A DNA stretch of 64,000 nucleotides from Hyphomonas pacifica (GCF_000682675.1 NZ_AWFA01000034.1:1-64000); one strand, 5' to 3'. Positions 8,358 through 17,423 are shown, numbered from the stretch's first letter. A program made the numbers and translations. Notes: generated by a model from the sequence alone, not told the origin.

Positions 8358-9029
8358 ATGAACACGATGGACCGCATCATCGGATTTGCTGCGAGCCATC
8401 ATGGCAGCCGCGACGCCGTGCTGGAAATGTCGCGCAATTCGCACGCCGTGAAGGATCTGGCCAAGGTGCCGGACGACCGATACCTGGCAACCATGACGCG
8501 GTGTGTGTTCAATGCCGGCTTCAACTGGAAAGTCATCGACACCAAATGGCCGGGCTTTGAAGCGGCCTTTGAGGGCTTCGACCCGCACAAGCTGGCCTTC
8601 TTTGGCGACGAGATGATGGGTCAGCTAGTGTCTGATGCACGCATCGTGCGTAATGGCCAGAAGATCAAGGCAACGCTGGAGAATGCCCGCTTTGTGGCAG
8701 AGACAGCGACTGAGCATGGCAGCTTTGGCAAATTCCTGAAGGCCTGGCCGCAGAATGACCAGGCAGGCCTGCTGGATTATCTGGGCAAGAAGGGCTCTCG
8801 CCTTGGCGGCGCTACAGGGCAGTATTTCCTGCGCTTTTCAGGGCATGATTCCTGGATCACATCCGGGGATGTCTGCCGCGCATTGATGCGTGAGGACGTG
8901 CTGGAGACGCCGGAAGCGAAGAGCAAATCCGCGATGAAGAAAGTGCAGGTAGCCTTCAATTACTGGCACAGCGACAGCGGCCTGCCCTATGCGCAGATCA
9001 GCCGCCTGCTGGCCCTCAGCGTGGGTTAG
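8358..9029 (+). CDS. DNA-3-methyladenine glycosylase I-like protein (Tag superfamily)
   Basis: A 223-residue cytosolic protein. The stretch [19 protein letters not shown], then [14 protein letters not shown] and [20 protein letters not shown] follows the order of the helix-hairpin-helix core of Tag (AGLSW...FDP...ARIIRH...KI.A...NA), which excises alkylated adenine. It lacks the N-terminal Cys and the C-terminal His/Cys that bind zinc in E. coli Tag. By ungapped eye alignment the active-site Glu position is also not a Glu. It may therefore be a divergent subfamily with altered activity. It converges with and overlaps the phenylalanine hydroxylase gene by four bases. Confidence 0.75.
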   Translation: MNTMDRIIGFAASHHGSRDAVLEMSRNSHAVKDLAKVPDDRYLATMTRCVFNAGFNWKVIDTKWPGFEAAFEGFDPHKLAFFGDEMMGQLVSDARIVRNGQKIKATLENARFVAETATEHGSFGKFLKAWPQNDQAGLLDYLGKKGSRLGGATGQYFLRFSGHDSWITSGDVCRALMREDVLETPEAKSKSAMKKVQVAFNYWHSDSGLPYAQISRLLALSVG

Positions 9030-9883
9030 ACGGACGCCTTCTTTCGGAAGTAGCCCAGCGTGCCTTTGTTGAGCAGTGCATCTTCCGCAAGGGTCTCGTG
9101 AGCCTCAATGTCTGGCTGGTCTTTGACCTGTTGATAGACATTGCCAAAATCCTTGTAGCAAGCGTCCAGCAGCGCATCGAAACTGTCGATGACGAAATAG
9201 GTCTGCTGGAAATCGTCGATGACGTATTTTGTGCGCATGATGCGCTGCAGATCGAAGGCAACACGGTTCGGGCTGTCATCCTCCAGCGCGAAGACGGTTT
9301 CCTGCGGACTGGACAGAATGCCGGCGCCATAGATGCGCAGGCCGCCTGCCTCGCGGATCAGGCCGAACTCCACCGTGTACCAGTAGAGCCGCGCCAGATT
9401 GTGCAGCTGGCCCAGCTGCATGGCGCGCTGCCCGCCCTTGCCATAGGCCTCCATGAAGTCCGCAAACACAGGATTGGCCAGCAGCGGCACATGGCCGAAA
9501 ATGTCGTGGAAGATGTCCGGCTCCTGCAGATAGTCGAACTCTGCCTCCGGCCGGATAAAGGCGCCCGCCGGGAAGCGGCGATTGGCCAGATGGTCAAAGA
9601 AAATCTCGTCCGGCACCAGCTCTGCGACCGGCACGACGCGCCAGCCGGTGATCTTTTCCAGCTTGTCCGACAGCTCTCCCATATGCGGGATGCCGGAGGC
9701 TGAAAGCTCCAGCTCTTCCATCGCCTTCAGGGCCGTGGCACAGGCCCGGCCTTTGGCGACCTCGCGCTGGCGACGAAACAGGCGGTCCCACCTGTCGTGC
9801 TCCTCCGGGCTGTAGCTCTCCCACGCCTGATCAATCGTGAAATCAGCCGCGCGGGGTGCGTCATGATACCGGTTCTTTAGCAT
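9026..9883 (-). CDS. phhA: Phenylalanine-4-hydroxylase
   Basis: A non-haem iron, tetrahydropterin-dependent enzyme that makes tyrosine from phenylalanine. It has 285 residues, the bacterial length without a regulatory ACT domain. The iron ligands are visible: His126 and His131 in PDIFHDIFGHVPLL, and Glu172 in WYTVEFGL. AGAFIRPEAEFDYLQEPD and IYGAGILSSPQETVFAL are further family signatures. A perfect 10-bp inverted repeat lies 35-62 nt upstream of the ATG and probably controls it. No pterin carbinolamine dehydratase gene is nearby. Confidence 0.96.
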   Translation of the reverse strand: MLKNRYHDAPRAADFTIDQAWESYSPEEHDRWDRLFRRQREVAKGRACATALKAMEELELSASGIPHMGELSDKLEKITGWRVVPVAELVPDEIFFDHLANRRFPAGAFIRPEAEFDYLQEPDIFHDIFGHVPLLANPVFADFMEAYGKGGQRAMQLGQLHNLARLYWYTVEFGLIREAGGLRIYGAGILSSPQETVFALEDDSPNRVAFDLQRIMRTKYVIDDFQQTYFVIDSFDALLDACYKDFGNVYQQVKDQPDIEAHETLAEDALLNKGTLGYFRKKASV

Positions 9884-9917
9884 CCTGGCGCCTTTCCTCA
9901 GAGGGTATGGTCAAAAC

Positions 9918-9945
9918 AAATATAGTTTCATTTGCAACTATATTT
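9918..9945. promoter_or_regulatory. Perfect inverted repeat upstream of phhA, operator candidate
   Basis: AAATATAGTT, an 8-nt spacer and AACTATATTT form a perfect 10+10 bp palindrome. The inner AGTTGC-like symmetry (read on the minus strand) is of the kind bound by MarR- or Lrp-type regulators. Its distance from the phhA ATG suits a promoter-overlapping operator. No cognate regulator gene is adjacent. Confidence 0.55.
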
Positions 9946-10093
9946 TCTCCGGGATCACCTGTCAAATGAACGAGCAGGCCCTACGCCATGAAACAGCCAT
10001 ATAAAGTCAGACAAATGGTCGAAAGATGATGGGTTACCGGGTATGGGATGCAATCAATTTATCAGAACATCGGCAAATACAGATAAACCAAAG

Positions 10094-11155
10094 ATGCCAA
10101 AACCGACCTTCTCAGTCGTGATCGTGAACTATAATGGTGGCCACTATGTGCAGGATGCTCTGGATTCCCTGAGTCGCCAGACACGCCAGGATTTTGAAGT
10201 CATCCTGATAGACAATGCCTCCAGCGACGGCTCTGTCGACCATCTTGAAACGTCAGGCTTGCCTGGTTTCACCCTGCTCGCTGAAACAGAAAATCACGGC
10301 TATGCCCGCGGGTCGAATATCTGTGTTGCCCACGCGCGGGGCGACTGGATCGTCTGCCTGAATCCGGATGCCGTGGCAGACCCCTCCTATCTGGATGAGA
10401 TCGCCAGCGGAATTGCACGCCATCCTGGCGTGAACATGTTCGCCTCGGCACAATACAGCCTGGAATATCCTGATCTGCTGGACGGAGCCGGCGATGCCTA
10501 TCTGATCTTTGGCTTTCCCTGGCGGGGCGGCTTTGGGCGCCCGGCGCGCGAAATGCCGGATGAAGGCGAATGCTTCAGCCCTTGCGGTGCCGGTGCCATC
10601 TTCAACCGGGCGCTTTTTCTCGAAAAGGGCGGCTTCATCGAGGATTTCTTCTGTTTCTGCGAAGATGTCGAACTGGGCTTCCGGTTGCGTTTGGCGGGCG
10701 AAAGGTGCGTTTTCCTGCCGAAGGTCATCATCCATCATGTTGGCGGCGGCCTGTCCGGCCGCGACAGCGACTTCTCCACATATCATGGCAGCCGCAACAG
10801 GGTGTGGACCTATGCCCGCAACATGCCATCCCTGTTGTTCTGGCCCACAATCCCCGGACATCTAGCGCTCTCTGCCTATGTTCTGGGACACAGCATGTTC
10901 AACGGGCGCTTCCGGCACACCTGGCGCGGAATGCGTGATGGCCTGAAAGGCGCAACGCGCATGCGCAAGGCAGGCAAGAAAGACCGCGTGCAACGTATAC
11001 CTTTGTGGAGGCTGGCACGCAGCATGGCGTGGAACCCGTTCCGCATGAGCCGGCGGCGTGTACATGTCCGCCCGCTTCAAACGCAGCACGGTCCGGAAAA
11101 GCAGGCTACAGATAATTGCACGCCTGCCAAAAACCCAAACACCACGGTTAGCTGA
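10094..11155 (+). CDS. Glycosyltransferase family 2 (rhamnosyltransferase-like)
   Basis: A GT-A-fold inverting glycosyltransferase of about 353 residues. SVVIVNYNGG opens the nucleotide-binding domain, followed by VILIDNASSDGS, the metal-binding-type NPDAV, the acceptor-region FSPCGAGAIFNRALF, and CEDVELGFRLRLAG, where the ED pair is the usual catalytic base position. The C-terminal ~100 residues are basic with a hydrophobic patch (FWPTIPGHLALSAYVLG), suggesting membrane association. The frame is open for 17 more codons upstream. I chose the internal ATG since GT2 proteins normally begin about here, but neither start has a good ribosome-binding site. The next glycosyltransferase starts 3 nt after the stop, so the two form an operon. 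Confidence 0.88.
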   Translation: MPKPTFSVVIVNYNGGHYVQDALDSLSRQTRQDFEVILIDNASSDGSVDHLETSGLPGFTLLAETENHGYARGSNICVAHARGDWIVCLNPDAVADPSYLDEIASGIARHPGVNMFASAQYSLEYPDLLDGAGDAYLIFGFPWRGGFGRPAREMPDEGECFSPCGAGAIFNRALFLEKGGFIEDFFCFCEDVELGFRLRLAGERCVFLPKVIIHHVGGGLSGRDSDFSTYHGSRNRVWTYARNMPSLLFWPTIPGHLALSAYVLGHSMFNGRFRHTWRGMRDGLKGATRMRKAGKKDRVQRIPLWRLARSMAWNPFRMSRRRVHVRPLQTQHGPEKQATDNCTPAKNPNTTVS

Positions 11156-11158
11156 CGC

Positions 11159-12409
11159 ATGTTGTCTTTTGGACGTCTTTTACGCGCAGCGCGCGGATTC
11201 TGGAAAGCTTTGCCCCTGCCCCTCTGGATGCGCAAGGCTGTTGGCAAATATAGCTGGAAAACCATCGAGCAAGTCAGCTTCCTCCTCAGCCGGCGCAGCC
11301 CGAACTGGACAGAGGGCAAACTATACGTAGCCGGATTTTTCTCGGAATCCCACGGCATTGCCGCGTCAGCCATACGGTGCGCCAATGCACTGGAAGAGCT
11401 GGGTATGGATGTTGAGCGAATTGATCTTGGCCCGCCATCCGCGATGGCCCTGCTGAACAAGCCGCCCGCCCCGGAAAGCCTGACCGGCACATACATCATC
11501 CATGTGAATGCGCCGGAATTTTCCTTTGCACTCGCAAAGCTGGGCCTGACACACCGCTCACGAGCCAGAGTCATCGGTTACTGGGCCTGGGAACTGCCGA
11601 AAGCACCGAAAAGCTGGATCAAACGTAGCCGCCTCTGTCATGAAATCTGGGTGCCGGCGCAATTTGTGGCGGACGCCATGACAGAGGCCAGTTGCCCTGT
11701 TCATGTGGTGCCGCACCCCCTGCCAGCACTGGGAGGCCCAGCAGCGGCTGAAGCCCTAGCCTGCCCGATTGACGTGCCACAGGATGCATTTGTTGCCTTG
11801 TGCATGTTCGATATGCGCTCATCCCTGATGCGGAAAAATCCACTCGGCGCGATTGGAAGTTTTCGCAAGGCATTTTCCGGTGATGAAAATGCTATGCTGA
11901 TCATCAAGACACAGCACGGCCAGCAATACCCGGAATCTTCTGCCCGGCTTCACGCCGCCGCTGAAGGAGACCCGCGTATTCTGATTGTAAACGAGACCTG
12001 GTCACGCTCAGAGGTGGACGGACTGATCCAGCGGTGCGACGTCTTCCTGTCATTGCATCGTGCAGAAGGCTTTGGCCTGGTGATTGCCGAAACCATGCAA
12101 CGCGGCAAACCTGTACTCGCAACCGCCTGGTCAGGAAATCTGGACTTCATGGGTACGGACTATTTCGGTGCTGTTCCCGTCTCGATGATTGCCGTGCAGG
12201 ATCAGGACCGGATTTACGAAGGACAGGAATGGGCCGAGCCGGATCTCGATGTTGCCGGGCGCAAGCTGAAACAGCTATATGACGATCCGGACCTGACCAG
12301 AAAAACGGGCGAAGATGGCCGCCAACGCGTCACGTCCCGACTGAGTGCACAGGCTTACAGAAAATATGTGCAACAACGGCTCACCCCGGATCAGCCCAGA
12401 AAAGTGTAG
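11159..12409 (+). CDS. Glycosyltransferase family 4 (GT-B fold)
   Basis: A 416-residue GT-B glycosyltransferase. The N-terminal half shows VAGFFSESHGIAASAIRCANAL, where GTs bind the acceptor; IGYWAWELPKAPKSW resembles the WELP motif seen in several polysaccharide GT4 enzymes. The C-terminal half has CMFDMRSSLMRKNPLGAI and the retaining-GT E-x7-E motif in RAEGFGLVIAETMQRGKPV. Its N-terminal ~45 residues are basic and have no signal sequence. It is translated right after the GT2 gene and ends 19 bases inside the convergent DUF2793 gene. It probably adds one sugar to the polysaccharide exported by Wzm/Wzt. Confidence 0.88.
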   Translation: MLSFGRLLRAARGFWKALPLPLWMRKAVGKYSWKTIEQVSFLLSRRSPNWTEGKLYVAGFFSESHGIAASAIRCANALEELGMDVERIDLGPPSAMALLNKPPAPESLTGTYIIHVNAPEFSFALAKLGLTHRSRARVIGYWAWELPKAPKSWIKRSRLCHEIWVPAQFVADAMTEASCPVHVVPHPLPALGGPAAAEALACPIDVPQDAFVALCMFDMRSSLMRKNPLGAIGSFRKAFSGDENAMLIIKTQHGQQYPESSARLHAAAEGDPRILIVNETWSRSEVDGLIQRCDVFLSLHRAEGFGLVIAETMQRGKPVLATAWSGNLDFMGTDYFGAVPVSMIAVQDQDRIYEGQEWAEPDLDVAGRKLKQLYDDPDLTRKTGEDGRQRVTSRLSAQAYRKYVQQRLTPDQPRKV

Positions 12410-13341
12410 GAATAGGTTCTGGCATCGCCCGTCCGGTTCCTGATGTGCAAACCGGAACTGTCAACACCGAGGCTGGACCGGCTGACTTCGCCGACAAGCG
12501 CGCCGGGGGAAGACACACCCGCATTATGAAGGCCTGTTCCCGCTGTCAGAGTGATCAGACCTGGAGACGTCCCCACATCAAATACCAATATTCCGCTATG
12601 GTGTGCCTGCGGATAATCCGGGTCCACCACGGTCAGCATAAGGAACCCGCCGCTGCCGGGTGGAATGATCGTGGCCACATCCGCATCAGGAATGTCTATC
12701 AGGCCACTGCGCGCACCCGAAAAGCAAACCTGCTTTTCGCCCGGCGCAGCGCTGAAGCGAGACTGCCAACTGGACCCATCCTCGCTGGTGCGCAAGGCAA
12801 AGGCTCCGTCGGCCCCGAGGCTGAGTTCACTGCGGCCGGAATAATTCTGCTGAAACACCAGACTGGCAATATCCATAGACGCATTCTTGTTGATGACCAG
12901 TCGGTGGTCACCCCCATCATGAGTAAACAGCGATTGTGCAGACCGGACACTCAGGCGCCGTATATCATCTGGCGCAATGTTCACGCCAAAGCGGGCAGCC
13001 TCTTCGGCAGCACCGGCCCAGGCGCCCGCCTGGAACACAATCCGCTTCGCCTCGTCCATCACCCAGGCTTGCCACCCTGCCCCTGGCGTAACGAATATCC
13101 ACTCGCCCGCATACCAAGCGGCGATCTCCGTCTGCCGCCCGGCCCAGCCCCCTGTCGCCCCGTCAGGTATCAGATAGCGGTCCCCTTCCGTAGGCGTCAC
13201 ATCTGAAATGTCAGTCACCCGCGAGATGACCGACAGTTGCACCAATGCGTCTAGGCGCTCCAGGGATTCATTGATGGTTACATGTTTCTGCGCCTGGGAG
13301 GGTTGCAGATATGGCAGGCCAAGATGTGAGGAATGGTCCAT
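12391..13341 (-). CDS. DUF2793 domain protein (phage/GTA tail-fibre type)
   Basis: A 316-residue protein whose first ~105 residues match DUF2793: LGLPYLQPSQAQKHVTINES, then LDALVQLSVISR, GDRYLIPDGATGGWAGR, and WIFVTPGAGWQAWVMDE. The family is known mainly from tail-fibre-like proteins of rhodobacterial gene transfer agents and phages. The rest is beta-rich with many Gly/Ser/Asp turns (FALRTSEDGSSWQSRF, LMLTVVDPDYPQAHHSGIL), consistent with a surface or glycan-binding module. There is no signal peptide. AAGGACATCCCGA precedes the ATG. It follows a glycosyltransferase by 60 nt on the same strand, so it may be the last gene of that operon rather than a phage remnant; no other phage gene is near. 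Confidence 0.78.
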   Translation of the reverse strand: MDHSSHLGLPYLQPSQAQKHVTINESLERLDALVQLSVISRVTDISDVTPTEGDRYLIPDGATGGWAGRQTEIAAWYAGEWIFVTPGAGWQAWVMDEAKRIVFQAGAWAGAAEEAARFGVNIAPDDIRRLSVRSAQSLFTHDGGDHRLVINKNASMDIASLVFQQNYSGRSELSLGADGAFALRTSEDGSSWQSRFSAAPGEKQVCFSGARSGLIDIPDADVATIIPPGSGGFLMLTVVDPDYPQAHHSGILVFDVGTSPGLITLTAGTGLHNAGVSSPGALVGEVSRSSLGVDSSGLHIRNRTGDARTYSYTFLG

Positions 13342-13401
13342 TCGGGATGTCCTTTTTGCTTACCTGCGAACGGTAAGGCAACGACCATTCCGCCGAACAG
13401 T

Positions 13402-14913
13402 TCAGCCACTCTCCCCGTTCAGTGCAGCAATCAAATCCCGTGCGCGTGCGGACCAACTGGCCGTTTGCGCCTGCTGCATCAGCGTTTGACGCAAGGCGGT
13501 ATCCGCATCACCGGCAAAGCGCAGCACCGCATCCGCAAATCCGTCGGATTTGGCCTGCAACTCCACCCCCTCCATGCGGCCCCAGCCTTCATCAAGAAAC
13601 GGCGTGGACACGACCGGCAAACCGGCGGCCATGTACTCGTAAATCTTGACCGGATCGACCATACGCGTCAGGGCCGTGACCTTGAACGGGATGAGCGCAA
13701 CCGAGGCTTCGCATAGCCGTTTCATCGCTTCAGGATGGGGCATCTCGCCTTTCAGGATCACATTAGCAGGCAATGGTCCGGGTGGCAGGCTTTCGACCCG
13801 CCCAATGATTTCGAACTCTATGTCCGACAGGGTCTCTGCCGACTGCATCAGTAAGGGCCAGTCGAACCAGGACTCAATGGCGCCAAGATAGACGGCACGC
13901 CTTGCGCGCGGATGGCTTGCTTCTGCTTGCGACAAGGCCGCAGGGTCAAAGCCGTTTGGCACAAGAGCATTTCTCACGCCCGACAGGTCAGCCCGCTGAA
14001 GAAGGCCCACATGCGGACTGGTCACAAGATCTGCCTGCGCAATGAGCGCCTGTTCCTCGACCATGATATCCGCCCGGATATGATCAAAACTGCCATGGTC
14101 GTCCAGAAGATCATAGATCACACGGTTAGCTGCCAGCGCCCCTATAACCGGCTGCCATGCCGGAAAGAGGCACAAGACATCCGTATGTACCGCGCCCTTC
14201 AGAAGGGTATTTACCTGCTCCGCAATCTGATGGGCGGATGAAGCAGTCAGGCGGTCTTGCGCCATATCGAAGGCCCGCTCGAAAGGCACGGCTACGCCCG
14301 AGATTGCCTCCGCAAGGCTATACACAACAGGCAGATTGTTATCCGCATGATCCAGGCTGGCTGGCCCCAGATAGAGAACATGATCATAGGAAACCGAGAG
14401 GGCCTGCGACAGCTGCTGCTGGCGTTGGCGGCGAAACTCCCAGTCGATGGATGAAAGAACCAGCAGCACGCGCCTGCTCTTGCAGGGCTGTGTGCCCGGC
14501 CCGACAAACCGTATCTGTGACGCCAAACAGCCACCGGAACATTTCGGAGCGGGCATGGTCTGTACATGGCCCGCAAGAGACATGCGCCATGCTCCGCGCG
14601 AGCCAGGCTCGCTGACCGGGAATGGGATGTGAAACCTGTAGAGCGGACGCGTCTGCCATGCTGCCCGAAGGGCGCCATCCGGTTTCAGTCTGGCGTGCAC
14701 AGGCTCTGCCCAGGCACCAGATACAGACAAGGTCTCCTCAGGTGACAGCGCCTTTGAAGGGGCTACCCAGCCAATCAGACCTTCTGCATTGCACTGGTCA
14801 ATGTGGACCCAGAATGGCTTCCAAAGGGAAAGAAGATATCGCCGTGGCGCGCGATTCACAGGCCGGGCGTTTACGTTCTCATCCCTCGAATGGCCCAATC
14901 TGTTCCCCTTCAT
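13402..14913 (-). CDS. Glycosyltransferase with N-terminal beta-rich module
   Basis: About 503 residues. Residues ~25-120 form a beta-rich module that includes VHIDQCNAEGLIGWVAPS and a GAWRMSLAGHV strand, with a pattern like the N-terminus of the 671-residue glycosyltransferase at 20.0-22.0 kb. The rest is GT-B: RRVLLVLSSIDWEFRRQRQQ, VIYDLLDDHGSF, LVPNGFDPAALSQAE, and the C-terminal IYEYMAAGLPVVSTPF, with an E in the usual donor-binding position. The chosen ATG overlaps the end of wecB by 35 nt in another frame. The frame stays open another 44 codons inside wecB, but that part has no domain. It is co-directional with wecB and a GT4 gene. Confidence 0.82.
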   Translation of the reverse strand: MKGNRLGHSRDENVNARPVNRAPRRYLLSLWKPFWVHIDQCNAEGLIGWVAPSKALSPEETLSVSGAWAEPVHARLKPDGALRAAWQTRPLYRFHIPFPVSEPGSRGAWRMSLAGHVQTMPAPKCSGGCLASQIRFVGPGTQPCKSRRVLLVLSSIDWEFRRQRQQQLSQALSVSYDHVLYLGPASLDHADNNLPVVYSLAEAISGVAVPFERAFDMAQDRLTASSAHQIAEQVNTLLKGAVHTDVLCLFPAWQPVIGALAANRVIYDLLDDHGSFDHIRADIMVEEQALIAQADLVTSPHVGLLQRADLSGVRNALVPNGFDPAALSQAEASHPRARRAVYLGAIESWFDWPLLMQSAETLSDIEFEIIGRVESLPPGPLPANVILKGEMPHPEAMKRLCEASVALIPFKVTALTRMVDPVKIYEYMAAGLPVVSTPFLDEGWGRMEGVELQAKSDGFADAVLRFAGDADTALRQTLMQQAQTASWSARARDLIAALNGESG

Positions 14914-16012
14914 ATGTCTTGCCTGCATAGTTTGCCAGGACCTGAACGATCCGGTTACTTGCCAGGCCGTCTCCATATGGGGATGCCCCGCTGGCCATTG
15001 CAGCATACACGTCGGGATTGTCCAGCACCTCAAGAACGGTGTCACGCACCTTCTCGCGCTTCAGCCCCACCAACCGGGCGACACCAGACGAAACAGCCTC
15101 CGGCCGTTCCGTTTCTTCACGCAGAACCAGTACGGGCTTGCGCAGGAATGGAGCCTCTTCCTGTACACCCCCGGAATCGGTGACGATCAGGTCCGCCGCC
15201 TTCATGGCTGCCACAAAGTCAAAATAGGGCAGCGGGTCGATCAGCTGGATGCGGTCATGGTCACCCAGTAATTCCTGAGCGGTGCTGACAACATTCGGAT
15301 TGGGATGCACCGGATAAACGAGAAACACGTCCGGACGCGCGTCGATGACTTCGCGCAGGCCGGCAAAATACTGGCGCATCGGCTCGCCGAAATTTTCGCG
15401 ACGGTGGGATGTCATCAGGATGAGGCGCTTGCCTTCCGGCGCTGCGAATTGCGACGGGGCCACGCGGTCCATGTAATAAGCGAGATTGTCGATCACGGTA
15501 TTACCGGTCACAAAAAGCTTGTCTTCCGGCACCAGTTCGCGCCGCAGGGCATCAGCAGATGCGGGGGTTGGCGCAAAGTGGAAATCGGCCACCCTGCCCG
15601 TAATGACCCGGTTCAGTTCTTCGGGAAACGGATTGCGAATATCGCCGGTTCTGAGACCGGCTTCGACATGGCCAAATGGGATTCCATGATAGAAGGAACA
15701 GATCGAAGACACCATTACGGTGGTCGTATCCCCTTGCGACAGCACGATGTCAGGCTTGATCTCGTTCAGCGTTTTCTCCAGCGCCAGGAATGCCCGTCCG
15801 GTCAATGCCCCCAGGGTCTGGCCTGGCATCATCAGGTCAAGATCGTAATCCGGCACAATGTCGAATTGTCTGAGCGCTGTATCAACGAGATCGCGATGCT
15901 GTCCAGTCAGCAAAAGTGGTGCCTCACACCAGCTTTGTGCATTGAGCGCCCGCAATACCGGCGCCATCTTCACAGCCTCCGGCCGTGTACCCACGATACT
16001 GAGAATTTTCAT
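14879..16012 (-). CDS. wecB: UDP-N-acetylglucosamine 2-epimerase (non-hydrolysing)
   Basis: Makes UDP-ManNAc from UDP-GlcNAc. It has 377 residues, standard for the family. MKILSIVGTRPEAVKMAPV opens the protein. LLTGQHRDL, VLSQGDTTTVM, FGHVEAGLRTGDI, EELNRVITGRVADFHFAPT and MTSHRRENFG follow, then the C-terminal TDSGGVQEEAPFLRKPVLVLRE, all diagnostic. ATG was chosen where GAGGTTAGC precedes it; the frame stays open 26 more codons upstream but without family similarity. It lies between two glycosyltransferase genes on the same strand. No wecC (UDP-ManNAc dehydrogenase) is in the window, so ManNAc itself may be incorporated. Confidence 0.96.
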   Translation of the reverse strand: MKILSIVGTRPEAVKMAPVLRALNAQSWCEAPLLLTGQHRDLVDTALRQFDIVPDYDLDLMMPGQTLGALTGRAFLALEKTLNEIKPDIVLSQGDTTTVMVSSICSFYHGIPFGHVEAGLRTGDIRNPFPEELNRVITGRVADFHFAPTPASADALRRELVPEDKLFVTGNTVIDNLAYYMDRVAPSQFAAPEGKRLILMTSHRRENFGEPMRQYFAGLREVIDARPDVFLVYPVHPNPNVVSTAQELLGDHDRIQLIDPLPYFDFVAAMKAADLIVTDSGGVQEEAPFLRKPVLVLREETERPEAVSSGVARLVGLKREKVRDTVLEVLDNPDVYAAMASGASPYGDGLASNRIVQVLANYAGKTYEGEQIGPFEG

Positions 16013-16097
16013 GCTAACCTCGATAAATGCCGGAAGGAAAAGAATCGCCTCGCAAGCCGTTGAGTTAGCCGCCCACTCCCGACAGCGCAACCACGCC

Positions 16098-17423
16098 TTA
16101 AGCTTCCCGCTGCAGTTGACGCAATTTCTGCTCCGCGCGCCAGGTACGGTCGTTAAGATTACTACGGGAAACCTCCAAAAAGTCGATGTACAGGTCCTGA
16201 AACGCCAGCTTCCCGGGAGTTGGCCAGGCTAGGCGCCTCATCCTGCTGAGGAAGCCAGGATGGTTACTGATCGAAACATCTGCCGGGACCACATCTTCGT
16301 CCAGCAGAGTCAAAAGCCCCGAGATCGGAGAAGACACGAACGAAAGGTCTGGCACACCCCAAGTTTCAAGAATGCGCCGCTCATCTGCCCCGGCAACCAC
16401 GACATCTCTCAAACGGTAGGTCTCGGCCTCGCTATCCGTTATTCGCTCCAGCAGGGCGATAACATCATCTGTGCGCTCGCCAACGCCTCTGCCGCTGTAA
16501 TTGCGTGTCCGAAGGGTTTCAAAATCAGCTTTGGAGACCAGGAAAGGCAAAGCCTCCGGCCCCAAATGAACACACAATTTGTTTCCACTTGCAGCCTCAA
16601 GGAAAGCGCGGCCATTTGCGGCGACGATATCATAATCGCCGTGAAGTTCGGCAATGTCATGCCGCGCACCCAGGAACGTCACGCGATCCGGCGTCAGACC
16701 GTACATGCGCGCTGCTCTCTCCAGCCGTGCGCGGGCAGTCCCATCGCCGGCAATGTCCACGCCCCAGCCCTCATGAGCAGCCGCGGCCTTCAGCAAAGGC
16801 ATGATCGCCTTGACCCTTGGCCTGTCGAGACGGCTGACGACCAGGACGCGCTTTCGCGGCGGAAGACCTGTCGGCTTCTGCTGAAACACTCCCGTATTGA
16901 CGCCATTCATAACAACGGACACCCGCTGTAGAGGCGCCAGGGCCGCCGCCTCGACAACCTCCCTCACCTCTTCGGAAACGGCAACAATCTCTTCTGCCGC
17001 AGGCAATATAAACTGCCTCAGCACAAGCGTCCAAAGCGCTCCATAGCCCTGCTCCGCAAGGGAAAGAGGACCGTGAAGAAATACGCGGCGCGGGATGCCT
17101 TGCTTCTCGGCGGCGAGAACAGCCGGAAGTATGGAAGGAAACGGATGCGCCCAGACCTCTGTTACGCCGCGCTCTTGTATAATTTCGGAAAGTAGCTGAA
17201 CCATTTCCCTGAGGCGGTCGGGGGTCAATGCCTTGTCAAAAGGCACCTCGAAGACTGCATGGTCGTATGCAAGCCCCAGCTCGTGCACAGCGGCCTCTTG
17301 CGATGCCGTAGCAAGAATAATCTTATAGCCGCGCGATCGAAGATAACGCAGCTCACCAGCAATTCGCGTCTCCAACCCACCGTGGCTGAGATTCGCAACA
17401 CTGATGAGAATTGTTCTGTCCAT
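16098..17423 (-). CDS. Glycosyltransferase, GT-B fold (GT4-like)
   Basis: A 441-residue glycosyltransferase. ILISVANLSHGGLETRIAGE is the N-terminal Gly-rich loop of GT-B enzymes. VFLHGPLSLAEQGYGALW and VSVVMNGVNTGVFQQKP mark the interdomain region, and VLVVSRLDRPRVKAIMPLLKA, IAGDGTARARLERAA and VTFLGARHDIAELH form the nucleotide-binding domain. The E-x7-E region reads ANGRAFLEAASGNKL, where only the second E is clear. The last ~90 residues are an extra basic, helical tail. AGGAG lies upstream of the ATG. It is divergent from the Wzm gene and first of the operon GT-wecB-GT-DUF2793. Confidence 0.87.
   Translation of the reverse strand: MDRTILISVANLSHGGLETRIAGELRYLRSRGYKIILATASQEAAVHELGLAYDHAVFEVPFDKALTPDRLREMVQLLSEIIQERGVTEVWAHPFPSILPAVLAAEKQGIPRRVFLHGPLSLAEQGYGALWTLVLRQFILPAAEEIVAVSEEVREVVEAAALAPLQRVSVVMNGVNTGVFQQKPTGLPPRKRVLVVSRLDRPRVKAIMPLLKAAAAHEGWGVDIAGDGTARARLERAARMYGLTPDRVTFLGARHDIAELHGDYDIVAANGRAFLEAASGNKLCVHLGPEALPFLVSKADFETLRTRNYSGRGVGERTDDVIALLERITDSEAETYRLRDVVVAGADERRILETWGVPDLSFVSSPISGLLTLLDEDVVPADVSISNHPGFLSRMRRLAWPTPGKLAFQDLYIDFLEVSRSNLNDRTWRAEQKLRQLQREA

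Noticed and set aside
12391-13341. Prophage remnant
   Set aside because: Only the DUF2793 protein is phage-like; no integrase, capsid, terminase or lysis gene is near and the flanking genes are glycan genes.
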